Shown here: piece by piece, positions 21,033 to 28,789 of the stretch
Layout: each line of letters opens with the position of its first letter
Position numbering within the stretch: the first letter of the stretch is position 1
Origin: Saccharibacter floricola DSM 15669
GTDB taxonomy: Bacteria > Pseudomonadota > Alphaproteobacteria > Acetobacterales > Acetobacteraceae
Assembly: GCF_000378165.1 (NCBI RefSeq)
Contig: NZ_KB899334.1
Coordinates: 1-64,000, forward strand
Reading direction: 5' to 3'
Length of the DNA: 64,000 nt
Program-made: the position numbers and the translations under genes
Notes under the pieces: generated by a model
The model's input: the letters and a program-made list of their open reading frames with translations, nothing else
Told to the model about the DNA's origin: nothing
Databases searched by the model: none

Positions 21033-22669
21033 TACATATCTCCATCGCCGCCTTCAGAGCCGCCAAGGTTGGGCGGTTCCGTCTCAGGAATACCGGGGGC
21101 TTCACCTGAGAGGTTCACGCCACGATACAGGCTGTTCTGGTCTTGCTCTTCGCGCATACGCGCCTCGTCAGGCGTGATCTTGCCCGCTTCGATGTTGATC
21201 TTATCCGCTTCAGCTTTGGCTTTCTCTACCGACGCGGCTTTTTCATCGTCGAGCTGCCAGAGATTGACGAAGTCAAAGTCGAGGCTCTCATCAAGCTCGC
21301 CCCACAGGTTGAGCTGCACGAGGCGTAGGATTTTCTCAAGGATCGGTCGCAGGTTGTTCTCTTGGAAGGCCGCGATCTCGTCATAGAAGACGCGGATTTC
21401 CCCTTCCGATGACGCGTTCAGGCCGTTTGGCGTGATGCCGAACAGCTTTACAAGCGGAATGCCGGGAATAGACGCCATTGCCTCCATCGCCTGCGCTTGT
21501 AGGTCAGACAGACCGCCGAGAGGGGTGGCGACGATAGAGACATCTTCGTTCTCCTTATCCGCCACAATCGTGCTTTGCCCTTCAGACACTTGCTGCATGA
21601 AAGACGCGCGGCCCATAATCGTGCTGGTGCCATTGTGATCCATCACGCCGCCTTGCAGGGCTGCGGTCATGTCTGTCTTGAGCACAAGCTTGGAAAAGTT
21701 GGCCGTGATGTCACTGACGCTATTACGCGTTCGTAAGAAGTTATGAACGTAAGGGCGGAGCTGCTGGGTGAGTGACAGGCCACCAAAGTTAAAGGCAGGC
21801 TTGAAGATGTCGGGCACCTCGTAAGGCACCATCTTTAGCAGGCGGTCTTTATGGGTCAGACAGCCCTGAACCCAGTAATTCTCAGGATCATAGAAGCCAT
21901 CACGAAAGGGCGTATCGGCATTGAAGGCGTTGGTTGATGTCCAGATGGGGTCAATGCGCTTGAACCCGTTGAGGCTGCCTTTTTTGACGCCATGTTGGGT
22001 CAGTTTGAGGGGGATATTTTGGCCAGTCGCATCTGTTGCGAGGCCTGCTATATCAATCCACACATAGCCGACACCGTTAAGCAGAGAGTCCAGCACCATA
22101 CGATAGAGCAGAGCGCGGACATCAAGACGCTTAAACTCGGCTTCAATCGCGCTGATTTTCTCAGCCGTCTCGCGTGATTGCTGTTCACGCGCCGCGTTGG
22201 CGTCGTCGTCCGTATCGTAATCGGTGATGTTAATGTTCTTGGTTGATTTAAGGCGTATCCATTCCCGTGTCGTTTCACGAGCGAGCACGTCGCATGGTTT
22301 GCGGAACTCGGGCCGTTGTGCCATCTCTGCGAGATAGGGATAGCCCATAAAGAACAAGCCATCTTCGAGCCAGCCAGCGCCAGCCGCACTGTTCGACGCA
22401 GCCCATGCCTGCACGTTTGCCATCGCTGCATTGGACGCGCTGTCACAGGCAAGGCGATCATGATCCTGTCCTCGCACGCCTGGAGGAGGGTCGTAGGGCT
22501 TAAAACGGTCTGCAAACGCGCTTTGTCGGGCGTCTAAACGCTCAGTCTCAGCCGTGTACTGCCCAAACAGAGACGACAACCACGAGCGCGGCTTCTCGTC
22601 AGACGTTGGATGCACGACGGGTTCGCGCCGTTGGGGCGGCGGCGTGGCTTTTTTGCGGAAGAGGGACAT
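21032..22669 (-). CDS. Portal protein (DUF1073-like)
   Basis: About 545 residues from ATG 22,669 (MSLFRKKATPPPQRREPVVH). Core motifs: LACDSASNAAMANVQAWAAS, FRKPCDVLARETTREWIRLK, GVGYVWIDIAG, GIPLVKLFGITPNGLNASSE and EIRVFYDEIAAFQENNLRPI, diagnostic of DUF1073 portals. The portal forms the dodecameric DNA gate. The gene overlaps MuF by 1 bp and is separated from TerL by an AT-rich plus-strand gene. Some annotation pipelines name this family after a fused anti-CBASS domain; no such extra domain is seen here. Confidence 0.9.
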   Translation of the reverse strand: MSLFRKKATPPPQRREPVVHPTSDEKPRSWLSSLFGQYTAETERLDARQSAFADRFKPYDPPPGVRGQDHDRLACDSASNAAMANVQAWAASNSAAGAGWLEDGLFFMGYPYLAEMAQRPEFRKPCDVLARETTREWIRLKSTKNINITDYDTDDDANAAREQQSRETAEKISAIEAEFKRLDVRALLYRMVLDSLLNGVGYVWIDIAGLATDATGQNIPLKLTQHGVKKGSLNGFKRIDPIWTSTNAFNADTPFRDGFYDPENYWVQGCLTHKDRLLKMVPYEVPDIFKPAFNFGGLSLTQQLRPYVHNFLRTRNSVSDITANFSKLVLKTDMTAALQGGVMDHNGTSTIMGRASFMQQVSEGQSTIVADKENEDVSIVATPLGGLSDLQAQAMEAMASIPGIPLVKLFGITPNGLNASSEGEIRVFYDEIAAFQENNLRPILEKILRLVQLNLWGELDESLDFDFVNLWQLDDEKAASVEKAKAEADKINIEAGKITPDEARMREEQDQNSLYRGVNLSGEAPGIPETEPPNLGGSEGGDGDM

Positions 22670-22731
22670 TATATTTTGTCTTGTGAGAATCAAAGGAAGG
22701 AAGCTAAACTCCCTCTCTTTGGAGGGTAGTT

Positions 22732-23166
22732 GTGGATTCTTTGTTTGCGAAAGAATTATACGAGATTAAGAGGCAAACATTTTTAAATGGATTTATTCAA
22801 AATCCTGATCATTTTTCTGAAGCGTTAGCATTCTCTTATTATCATAGAATTTCTCCTATATTTCATGAAGGAGATGATGGTGTAAGTCTGTATGAAGATG
22901 TTTATGAAGTTTCAACTTGTTTTGCTTCTCGCATTATAAAATACATAGATGATAATTTTTTTGGGCAGAGTGATAAAAAAATGACTTTCTCTCATCTTGA
23001 GGGGGAATTTGGCAAGGAAAACAGATGGAACATATACCTTGTTCTTACTTATGCGAAATTAGATGTCAGATTTAATTATAAGTTATGGGATGATATTTCT
23101 TCCGATTCTCCTTTCGGGATTGATGGCATACCGTCTAAATTTCTTCCTGAAGAATGTAATTTTTGA
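22732..23166 (+). CDS. AT-rich orphan gene between terminase and portal
   Basis: 144 residues beginning at GTG 22,732 (MDSLFAKELYEIKRQTFLNG), with GGAGGG a few bases upstream. The ribosome site can pair with CCCTC just before it (5-bp hairpin), a possible translational control. A weak promoter TTGTGA-N17-CTAAAC lies at 22,681-22,709. The protein is soluble, rich in Phe, Tyr and Asp, with ending KFLPEECNF; no family is recognised. Base composition is far more AT-rich than the flanking packaging genes and it is on the opposite strand, both signs of recent acquisition. Confidence 0.7.
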   Translation: MDSLFAKELYEIKRQTFLNGFIQNPDHFSEALAFSYYHRISPIFHEGDDGVSLYEDVYEVSTCFASRIIKYIDDNFFGQSDKKMTFSHLEGEFGKENRWNIYLVLTYAKLDVRFNYKLWDDISSDSPFGIDGIPSKFLPEECNF

Positions 23167-23187
23167 TTTCTGGCATATTTCTCTAGG

Positions 23188-24444
23188 CTAAACAAAAGAC
23201 CGTCGCACGACCTGCTGGCCTGCAAAAGCGGAGAAGTCCGGCATCTTGCGGCGGTTCTGAATAAGGCCATCGAGGGCGTAGCGGGTGGCGTCGATCCAGT
23301 GATTGTTAGCGTCCTCAATCTTGGGTAAGATGGCTTCTGTCTGGCGGTCGATCTTGTAAGAATAGGTGCGGAATTCCCGAGCAACCTTCTCGGCTCGCTT
23401 ATGCACACGAATGCCGCGAAAGCCCTTGAGGCGCTCAATACCGTCTTCGACGCTTCCCTTCCATTTCTTCGCGGCTGCGATGCGATAGCTATACTTGTTG
23501 GCCATGAAAGAGATCGTCTCAGGGCGTGCACAATCGGCAAGGATAGGCCATGAGCGTGATCCCGGAACCTTGTCGAATAGAGCAGGCAGAGCGTCCATCT
23601 CAATCCCAACGCCGCCTTCTGCATAGTCGATATGGAGCACGTCGTCAGTGATAAAGCACCGCACGATAGCCGTTGGGTCTTTGGCAAAGCCCCAATCCAC
23701 ACCGTAATAGAGGCGGGCGTCTTCGGGCGCTTCAAAGTCACAGCCATACTCGACACGATGGCGGAAGATCAGCGCTTCAGTGACCTGCTGATAGCCACCT
23801 TCCCAGATATGGTCGTATTCGTCAGGCCGCGCCCTCTGGTCGCGTTCACGCTCATCATTGAGCACGTCAGGAAACCACGGATTGTCAGACCAGTTCGCAC
23901 AAACCACGACGATCTCAGGATCAGCCTCGGCTTCTGTTGTGCGAAGGAACGCATCTACTGGGTCTTCAGCGTGCGATGGGTTCCAGCTAAACCAGATTTC
24001 AGAGCCGGGCTTGCGGATGGTTGGACGAAGGAGTTTGAGCGAATGAGCCGAGAGGGACTGCGCTTCTTCCACCCATGCGACATCAAACCCTTCTAACGAC
24101 TTGATAGAGTCCGCCGTGTGGTTCTGCATCCCTTGGAAGATGATCACCCCGCCGCCCGGTGTGCGAATTTCCTTATCGAGCAACTCGAATTTATCCGCCA
24201 AGCCGAGCCTCATGATTTTGTCGGTCACAAGTTGCTTAACCGACATGGCCAGCGATTTCTGGATTTCACGAATACACACCGCCCGTAGGCCGGGGCGCAT
24301 CACCGCTTGCGCTACGAGGTTTTCAGCAAAGAAGTGAGACTTCCCAGAGCCACGACCACCCCACACGCCCTTATAACGCGCAGGCTGGAGCAGCGGCGCA
24401 AAAACACGTGGTGTCTGAATATCAAGGGGTGCTGTTTCTGCCAT
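23188..24444 (-). CDS. terL: Terminase large subunit
   Basis: 418 residues from ATG 24,444 (MAETAPLDIQTPRVFAPLLQ). ATPase: Walker A GGRGSGKSHFFAENL, Walker B and catalytic Glu in GFDVAWVEEAQ, coupling motif IWFSWNPSH. Nuclease (RNase H-like): YYGVDWGFAKDPTAIVRCFI with the first Asp, and ILADCARPETISFM then a late DANNHWIDATRYALDGLI Asp. This is the PBSX/phage-type TerL family. It cuts and pumps DNA into the head through the portal. The start overlaps the TerS gene by 23 bp. Confidence 0.95.
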   Translation of the reverse strand: MAETAPLDIQTPRVFAPLLQPARYKGVWGGRGSGKSHFFAENLVAQAVMRPGLRAVCIREIQKSLAMSVKQLVTDKIMRLGLADKFELLDKEIRTPGGGVIIFQGMQNHTADSIKSLEGFDVAWVEEAQSLSAHSLKLLRPTIRKPGSEIWFSWNPSHAEDPVDAFLRTTEAEADPEIVVVCANWSDNPWFPDVLNDERERDQRARPDEYDHIWEGGYQQVTEALIFRHRVEYGCDFEAPEDARLYYGVDWGFAKDPTAIVRCFITDDVLHIDYAEGGVGIEMDALPALFDKVPGSRSWPILADCARPETISFMANKYSYRIAAAKKWKGSVEDGIERLKGFRGIRVHKRAEKVAREFRTYSYKIDRQTEAILPKIEDANNHWIDATRYALDGLIQNRRKMPDFSAFAGQQVVRRSFV

Positions 24445-24862
24445 CTTTTGGATCAACTATGGTGTGACGTATTTCAGTAATCGGGCCACCATCCGGGCCG
24501 CTATGTTCAAGCTGCTGTTTGTCGCCGTAGCGCTTGGGGGCACGTCGGGCCATCATCCAGCGGAGCATCTCAAACTTGGTTTTGTTGGCGGTAGCGTTTT
24601 CTGGGTTGGTGCGTTCAATGAGGTCGAGAATGTCATCCTCAAACCCGTCCGTTGCGTGTTCGCGTGCGCGTGCGTACTGGTCAGAAAGCGCTGTGTCTTT
24701 CCCGATCCAACGAAAGAACGTATCTTTGCTAGGCCGCTTAACGCCTGAACAAATTTCCCGCACCTTTTTACCAAGCATTATCTCAACCATCATCTCATCA
24801 AACAAAGTCTGAGAGAACGACACGCGAGGTTTTCTTGAGGTTTTGCCTTTACGTTCTCTCAT
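24422..24862 (-). CDS. terS: Terminase small subunit
   Basis: 146 residues (MRERKGKTSRKPRVSFSQTL). An HTH-like start (VREICSGVKRPSKDTFFRWI), ALSDQYARAREHATDGFEDD and a C-terminal block NPENATANKTKFEMLRWMMA then RRAPKRYGDKQQLEHSG are standard for TerS of phages with this TerL type. It recognises the packaging site and recruits TerL. The preceding gene looks like a diverged copy (see 24,862-25,209). Confidence 0.88.
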   Translation of the reverse strand: MRERKGKTSRKPRVSFSQTLFDEMMVEIMLGKKVREICSGVKRPSKDTFFRWIGKDTALSDQYARAREHATDGFEDDILDLIERTNPENATANKTKFEMLRWMMARRAPKRYGDKQQLEHSGPDGGPITEIRHTIVDPKDGRNSTP

Positions 24863-25209
24863 TAGTCTCCCCCTCTACGATAGGTGGTGAGAGATGCGCT
24901 CTCGCGGTGCATGATTTCAAAACGCAGCATCTCGAACCGAACTCTGTGAGCAGCAGCATTTTCAGGTGTTGTCTCTGCCTCAAGGGCGCGGATTTCATCC
25001 GACAAAACCCAGCACGAGATGTTCAAGGCATCAACAAAGAGAAGTTTCTTTTCTTTATCTTCGTTTATAAGGCGCAGAAAGTCCCCGATTGTTGGGCGCC
25101 CCTCGCGTCCAGAACAGACGGTGTTAAGCGTGTAACCATCTGCGATCTCGTTCAGCATGGCACGCAGAACATCGTCAGAGAGGGCGTTGTGTAACGTCTG
25201 CTGGCTCAT
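24862..25209 (-). CDS. TerS paralogue-like protein
   Basis: 115 residues (MSQQTLHNALSDDVLRAMLN). The C-terminal block TPENAAAHRVRFEMLRFEIM aligns with NPENATANKTKFEMLRWMMA of the adjacent TerS, and both have an HTH-like region with (C)S(G) followed by basic residues and IxxFLRxI/TFFRWI. It is shorter and lacks the TerS tail that follows KRYGDK. It abuts TerS by 1 bp. A duplicated, diverged TerS acting as packaging cofactor or regulator is the simplest reading. Confidence 0.65.
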   Translation of the reverse strand: MSQQTLHNALSDDVLRAMLNEIADGYTLNTVCSGREGRPTIGDFLRLINEDKEKKLLFVDALNISCWVLSDEIRALEAETTPENAAAHRVRFEMLRFEIMHRESASLTTYRRGGD

Positions 25210-25568
25210 AATGTTCTCCGTTGGGGATAGGCATCTTCCCGCGCCTGTGTCCGCACTTCCTTACAGGCAGCGGCCCAAACGCGGGTCATGAGGGTGGAGG
25301 GAACGGTTGAGGGAAGAGGATAGACGACATGGTGAGGCAGCATGAATGGGCGGCACCGGATCACATCACGAGCGGACAGACCGAGCGTGCAAGCATCCAT
25401 CCAAGACGGGTGGACATCAGCTCGGTGAGTGTTGGCAGGCCCGCGTCGGATCGGCACGAGTGCTACGCGTTCGCGCTCACGCTTGAGCACAACACAGAGG
25501 CCGCCGCGTGTAGACACAACTCTCCCGCGCCTCAGCCTGCGGCCAGGTTGGGACGTGGGGTAGGGCAT
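25206..25568 (-). CDS. Small basic protein upstream of terminase genes
   Basis: 120 residues from ATG 25,568 (MPYPTSQPGRRLRRGRVVST). Very Arg-rich with a basic beginning (RRLRRGRVVSTRGGLCVVLK), no membrane segment, and a VHPSWMDACTLGLSARDVIR stretch. It overlaps the TerS-like gene by 4 bp. Family not recognised; nucleic-acid binding is possible given the charge. It is the first gene left of a terminator, so it may open the packaging operon. Confidence 0.5.
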   Translation of the reverse strand: MPYPTSQPGRRLRRGRVVSTRGGLCVVLKRERERVALVPIRRGPANTHRADVHPSWMDACTLGLSARDVIRCRPFMLPHHVVYPLPSTVPSTLMTRVWAAACKEVRTQAREDAYPQRRTL

Positions 25569-25593
25569 GGTGTTTTCTTGTGTAAAGAGAGAC

Positions 25594-25617
25594 AAAAAAG
25601 GGAGGTTAAACCTCCCT
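25594..25617 (-). terminator. Rho-independent terminator (leftward)
   Basis: GGGAGG (25,600-25,605) pairs with CCTCCC (25,611-25,616) over a TTAAA loop, with an A6 tract at 25,594-25,599 read as T leftward. It would end the transcript of the three-TM membrane gene before the packaging genes. Confidence 0.75.
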
Positions 25618-25685
25618 AAGCCGCAGTAGATACACGGCGATAAATCATCTACCGTAAAGTAAGGTAACAACAGAAAGGAGTCTTT

Positions 25686-25859
25686 ATGGCAGACGATAAA
25701 ACGAATTCTACACCGCCGTCCCAGTCGTCAACAAGTAGCAACATGACGCACTTCAACACGATAGCTCAGCAACCTAATACAGCTAGACGCGGTGGGTTTA
25801 TCGGGGATTCAGCAGAGTTTGCGCCACCCCAGCCACATCAGTCCTCCGATAAAGGATAG
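25686..25859 (+). CDS. Small hydrophilic Pro/Ser-rich protein, copy B of a paired module
   Basis: 57 residues (MADDKTNSTPPSQSSTSSNM) behind a strong AAAGGAG site. Rich in Ser, Pro, Asn and Gln, probably disordered. Its last 51 bp overlap tail to tail the membrane gene at 25,809-26,327. It parallels the gene at 2517-2726 (MSDKKNAPPSQCG) in size, composition, opening M-x-D-K-x-N-x-PPSQ and position. Function unknown. Confidence 0.6.
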   Translation: MADDKTNSTPPSQSSTSSNMTHFNTIAQQPNTARRGGFIGDSAEFAPPQPHQSSDKG

Positions 25860-26327
25860 AGCTGGCGTTAGGAGGGTCCCCCAAAAAACACGCTGAAGCC
25901 AGCGTCTATCAGACCAAATGGCTTTCCCATTCTCGACAACCTTATTGTCAATATAGGAAGCAATAAGGACGTTGGTTTCAGCTTGGGGATTGGGGAATTT
26001 CGTAACGTAATTGGCGATCTCTCTAATGTAATCAGGGCTTATCAACGTGCTTTGCAGAGCGTAGTTCGTATAAAGCCCACGCCAGCAACAGAGAGACGTT
26101 ATGGAATAACCAGCCGCTAATATAGCGCAGGCAGGAGAATAAAACTTTCCAGCCATTGCCCCGCCAGTCGCGGCAAGAGTTGTTGTCGTGAGAACGGGTA
26201 AGAACATGGCGAGGCGTGAACGAATACGCTCATAGACACCCATTTGTTCTTTAGCGATAGTCTCAGCCATTTGCCGCTGTTGTTCGGACACCCAGAGGAG
26301 GAAGTCATTATCCTGTTTATCGGTCAT
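25809..26327 (-). CDS. Three-TM membrane protein, copy B of a paired module
   Basis: 172 residues from ATG 26,327 (MTDKQDNDFLLWVSEQQRQM), placed by AGGAGA upstream. Charged N-terminal helix, TM1 about 39-60 (MFLPVLTTTTLAATGGAMAG), TM2 64-85, soluble loop with SPDYIREI and YIDNKVVENGKAIWSDRRWL, TM3 147-168. Paralogous to 2634-3182 (GPDTIESI, YIDGASLENFKTASKDRRYL). It has its own promoter (26,381-26,409) and terminator (25,594-25,617), so it is independent of phage late control. No known family. Confidence 0.75.
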   Translation of the reverse strand: MTDKQDNDFLLWVSEQQRQMAETIAKEQMGVYERIRSRLAMFLPVLTTTTLAATGGAMAGKFYSPACAILAAGYSITSLCCWRGLYTNYALQSTLISPDYIREIANYVTKFPNPQAETNVLIASYIDNKVVENGKAIWSDRRWLQRVFWGTLLTPALSFIGGLMWLGWRKLC

Positions 26328-26380
26328 ATCTTCTCCTCTAGGTTGCATCCAGCCTATAAACGCCAAAAGCCGCACACCCG

Positions 26381-26409
26381 ATTAGATGCACGACTTCCGA
26401 CTATGCCAA
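26381..26409 (-). promoter_or_regulatory. Promoter of the copy B membrane gene
   Basis: On the minus strand TTGGCA (26,409-26,404), 17 bp, TCTAAT (26,386-26,381), predicting transcription from about 26,374 with a leader of about 47 nt to the ATG at 26,327. Close to the sigma-70 consensus, so expression in the lysogen is likely. Confidence 0.65.
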
Positions 26410-26411
26410 TA

Positions 26412-26963
26412 TCATCTCACGTTTATGCTATACGTACAAGTCCTTTTTTCACGGGCTTCTTTTTTGTGCTTTTCAACATAGAAATTAGCGAGCTGTTCTA
26501 GGAGCAAAACACATTGAGAGCGAGCGCATTTAGAGGCGTCTGACTGGCTCTTATGAGGCCACAACTGCTTCCCAATGGCCGAGAAGCTCATGCCCTCGAC
26601 CAGCAACATTTCTAACCTGTGGTGCGAGCACGATCCAAGCGCTTCACGCACCTCAGCAATCCGAGCGGCCGCTTTACCGCGCGCAACAGCGAAGGTGTGG
26701 ACGTTGCCGGGGATATAGTCCCGGTCGAGCGGCTCTTTGAGATAATCGGCATAGCCCCCTTTGAAGAAGATATAATCCTCCAACCAACGGTTCGCGGCGG
26801 TGACGGCCTCCCCGCTGATGTCGCCGCTTTCGTGCAGTGTTTGCACGGTGCGGGCTTTCACGCGGCGTTTGCGCTTTCCCATGCCGACCGCTTCGTAGTC
26901 TGGCTTGAGTGTGCGTTCTGTGGTTGGCCCATCGGAGAGGGCATAGGCGGCGGCTTTGCTCAT
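26412..26963 (-). CDS. Putative late transcription regulator
   Basis: 183 residues (MSKAAAYALSDGPTTERTLK). A basic stretch (GKRKRRVKARTVQTL) is followed by a helical middle and a C-terminal HTH-like block: RLEMLLVEGMSFSAIGKQLW then PHKSQSDASKCARSQCVLLL. The last gene of the leftward early operon, just ahead of packaging genes, is the usual place of late activators (ArpU/RinA-like in other phages). Regulator status is inferred; the HTH is the only sequence support. It overlaps the methyltransferase gene by 4 bp. Confidence 0.5.
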   Translation of the reverse strand: MSKAAAYALSDGPTTERTLKPDYEAVGMGKRKRRVKARTVQTLHESGDISGEAVTAANRWLEDYIFFKGGYADYLKEPLDRDYIPGNVHTFAVARGKAAARIAEVREALGSCSHHRLEMLLVEGMSFSAIGKQLWPHKSQSDASKCARSQCVLLLEQLANFYVEKHKKEAREKRTCTYSINVR

Positions 26964-28042
26964 GAGGCACTCCGTTCTTTTTTCTTTTCAGGGAGCCAGG
27001 AGCCAGCGTATGAGCCGCAATGGCCGCGTTCCCACACCACCCACGCATAGGCTGTGGTGCCGCTATGTTTTTGTTTTTGACCGAGCAAATGCCCTGGGAC
27101 GCAACTAATCCGATCAGGGAAATGCCATACACGGGCAGGGGGTGTTTGCTTGAGCCATTCCGACCGCTTGATTCCTTCAAGGAAGGCAGCGCGGAGGAAA
27201 AGGCACACGCGGTCTTGCGCATGATCTAGGGCTGTTTTTACGAACTCTTCCGCCTGATTAAAGGGCGGGTTAGAGATGATCGAGGTTGGCTTGAGATCGG
27301 GAATGGCCGCGCTGAAATCCTCAACACGCGCCCCGATGCCACGGTCAACAACGTCGCTTCCGACGGCTTTAATCCCGGCGCGCTCGCAGGCCCGAAGGAT
27401 GTTCCCTTGCCCGCAACAGGGATCTAAGATCGTTCCAGAGAAGGGCTTTTCCACAGCAAGGAGCCGATCCGTGGCATGTTCTGGCTCTACATACCAATCA
27501 TGAGCCACGCGGCTATAAGAGGTTTTCTTGGAGGACGTAGACTCAGGAGCAGATTGGAGGATGTCTTGGTAAATCTGTCGAGGGGTGCGGTCTTTCCGGT
27601 AAGACAGAAGCCTGACCTTTTCGGCCATGTCGCGCGGATAGCCGGGAACAGTGCCGTCAGTCGGCACAATGAGTTCTCCATAGTGAAAGTGCCCATAGAG
27701 AGCGGAATAATCACCGTAAGGCGCCAGCCGTTCCCATCCTTCAGAAGCCAAATATTGTTGCATGGCTCCCGGCGTCAGAAGCATCAGCTCTTGGAGCGTA
27801 GGATAGTTCTTTCTCACCTCGTTGTTATGCGTAGACGCAGCTTTTCTGATGCTGTCTGCATTTTCGTTGAGGCCATAAGCGTCAATGAATCTTTCAACTA
27901 TCTTATCAGAGACTTCATGCCCTCCACGCTCCATACGGGAGATCACGGCGGCCTTTGTATCCAGCTTACGAGCTGCATCCAGCAGCCGATCATCGTGGGC
28001 GATGCGGATGTCGCGCACCATCTTTGCGAACTCAGAACGCAT
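26960..28042 (-). CDS. HTH-DNA methyltransferase fusion
   Basis: 360 residues from ATG 28,042 (MRSEFAKMVRDIRIAHDDRL), overlapping the upstream stop (TGATG). Residues 1-60 are an XRE-type HTH (RKLDTKAAVISRMERGGHEV, ERFIDAYGL). The C-terminal half is a Rossmann methyltransferase: motif I TILDPCCGQGNILRACERAG, then a NPPF catalytic motif (SIISNPPFNQAEEFVKTALD), pointing to adenine-N6 (or N4-cytosine) methylation. Phage-borne methyltransferases can guard DNA from host restriction or tune gene expression; the fused HTH could give self-regulation or sequence targeting. Confidence 0.8.
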   Translation of the reverse strand: MRSEFAKMVRDIRIAHDDRLLDAARKLDTKAAVISRMERGGHEVSDKIVERFIDAYGLNENADSIRKAASTHNNEVRKNYPTLQELMLLTPGAMQQYLASEGWERLAPYGDYSALYGHFHYGELIVPTDGTVPGYPRDMAEKVRLLSYRKDRTPRQIYQDILQSAPESTSSKKTSYSRVAHDWYVEPEHATDRLLAVEKPFSGTILDPCCGQGNILRACERAGIKAVGSDVVDRGIGARVEDFSAAIPDLKPTSIISNPPFNQAEEFVKTALDHAQDRVCLFLRAAFLEGIKRSEWLKQTPPARVWHFPDRISCVPGHLLGQKQKHSGTTAYAWVVWERGHCGSYAGSWLPEKKKERSAS

Positions 28043-28203
28043 CACACATCTCCCCCAAAGCACCGATGCAGAGCGTCGCTCATGCCTTTTTCTTCTTTGT
28101 CAGTATGATCTGACGTGAGGAACATTTCATCACACTCCTCGCTTATCCTCGTGCCTCTCACGGCATGGTCTGGGTGCTGGCCGTGGACCATATCGTCACG
28201 CAT
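28042..28203 (-). CDS. Small acidic protein coupled to the methyltransferase
   Basis: 53 residues (MRDDMVHGQHPDHAVRGTRI ... DALHRCFGGDV). Its ATG lies 8 bp inside the preceding gene and its stop TGA overlaps the methyltransferase ATG (TGATG). Overlaps on both sides suggest it is translated in the chain of coupled genes. Charged and soluble with a few Cys; no family recognised. Confidence 0.45.
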   Translation of the reverse strand: MRDDMVHGQHPDHAVRGTRISEECDEMFLTSDHTDKEEKGMSDALHRCFGGDV

Positions 28204-28789
28204 GGCGTTTCTCTCGTTGGGTGGGGAAGAGGTTTGCGACTATCGCGTTCACATGGCGCTTCTGTTCTTCGGTTGGTGGGGTGCGGGGCTTTTCGGGCTC
28301 ACGAATAGGCTCATTGACGAATAGCCAAAGGGTGGCGCGTTTGTTGCGCAGCGCTTGAACGTGTTTGTCGAGCAGCTCGTAGAATTCTGCTGGGGTTGGC
28401 ATGAACTTGAACGACCGTAGCGCGTCTCGGCGGAATTCAGCCGTCCACGCCCCAGCGGGAACGTCCTCGGTGATAGCTTCCACAGCAAGCCGCCATGCTT
28501 CTCGTTTCTCTGGATCGCGTGGGTTGGCCACCAGAGCCCCAAGTGTTTGGTCGAATTGCGCGATCAGCTTTTGACGCACCTCAAGAGGCGGCGCTGTTAA
28601 CGCTTCAGCATCCAAAACCGCTAGAAGGCGCACGGCTTCCTCGTGCAGCGCTGGCGTTTTAGCGGTGCGTTTGCCGCGAATGGTCAAGTCGGCAAAACGC
28701 TCCCAGCGTCGGGAATGCAGGGCTTCGCTGAGGGCGGCGCTGATAGTGCGCCGTGGGAGGGTGATGTGGGTGAGGCTGGCAGTGCTCAT
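28196..28789 (-). CDS. Replication-associated protein of unknown function
   Basis: 197 residues (MSTASLTHITLPRRTISAAL). Mostly helical: PALHEEAVRLLAVLDAEALT, QKLIAQFDQTLGALVANPRD, GAWTAEFRRDALRSFKFMPT, PAEFYELLDKHVQALRNKRA. The text FKFMPTPAEFYELLD resembles proteins encoded right after O-like initiators in alphaproteobacterial phages, so a helicase-loader role is conceivable but unproven. It overlaps the initiator gene by 4 bp. Confidence 0.55.
   Translation of the reverse strand: MSTASLTHITLPRRTISAALSEALHSRRWERFADLTIRGKRTAKTPALHEEAVRLLAVLDAEALTAPPLEVRQKLIAQFDQTLGALVANPRDPEKREAWRLAVEAITEDVPAGAWTAEFRRDALRSFKFMPTPAEFYELLDKHVQALRNKRATLWLFVNEPIREPEKPRTPPTEEQKRHVNAIVANLFPTQREKRHA

Noticed and set aside
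21032-22669. Anti-CBASS nuclease annotation for the portal.
   Set aside because: Some DUF1073 entries carry that name because of fused proteins; here only portal motifs are seen.
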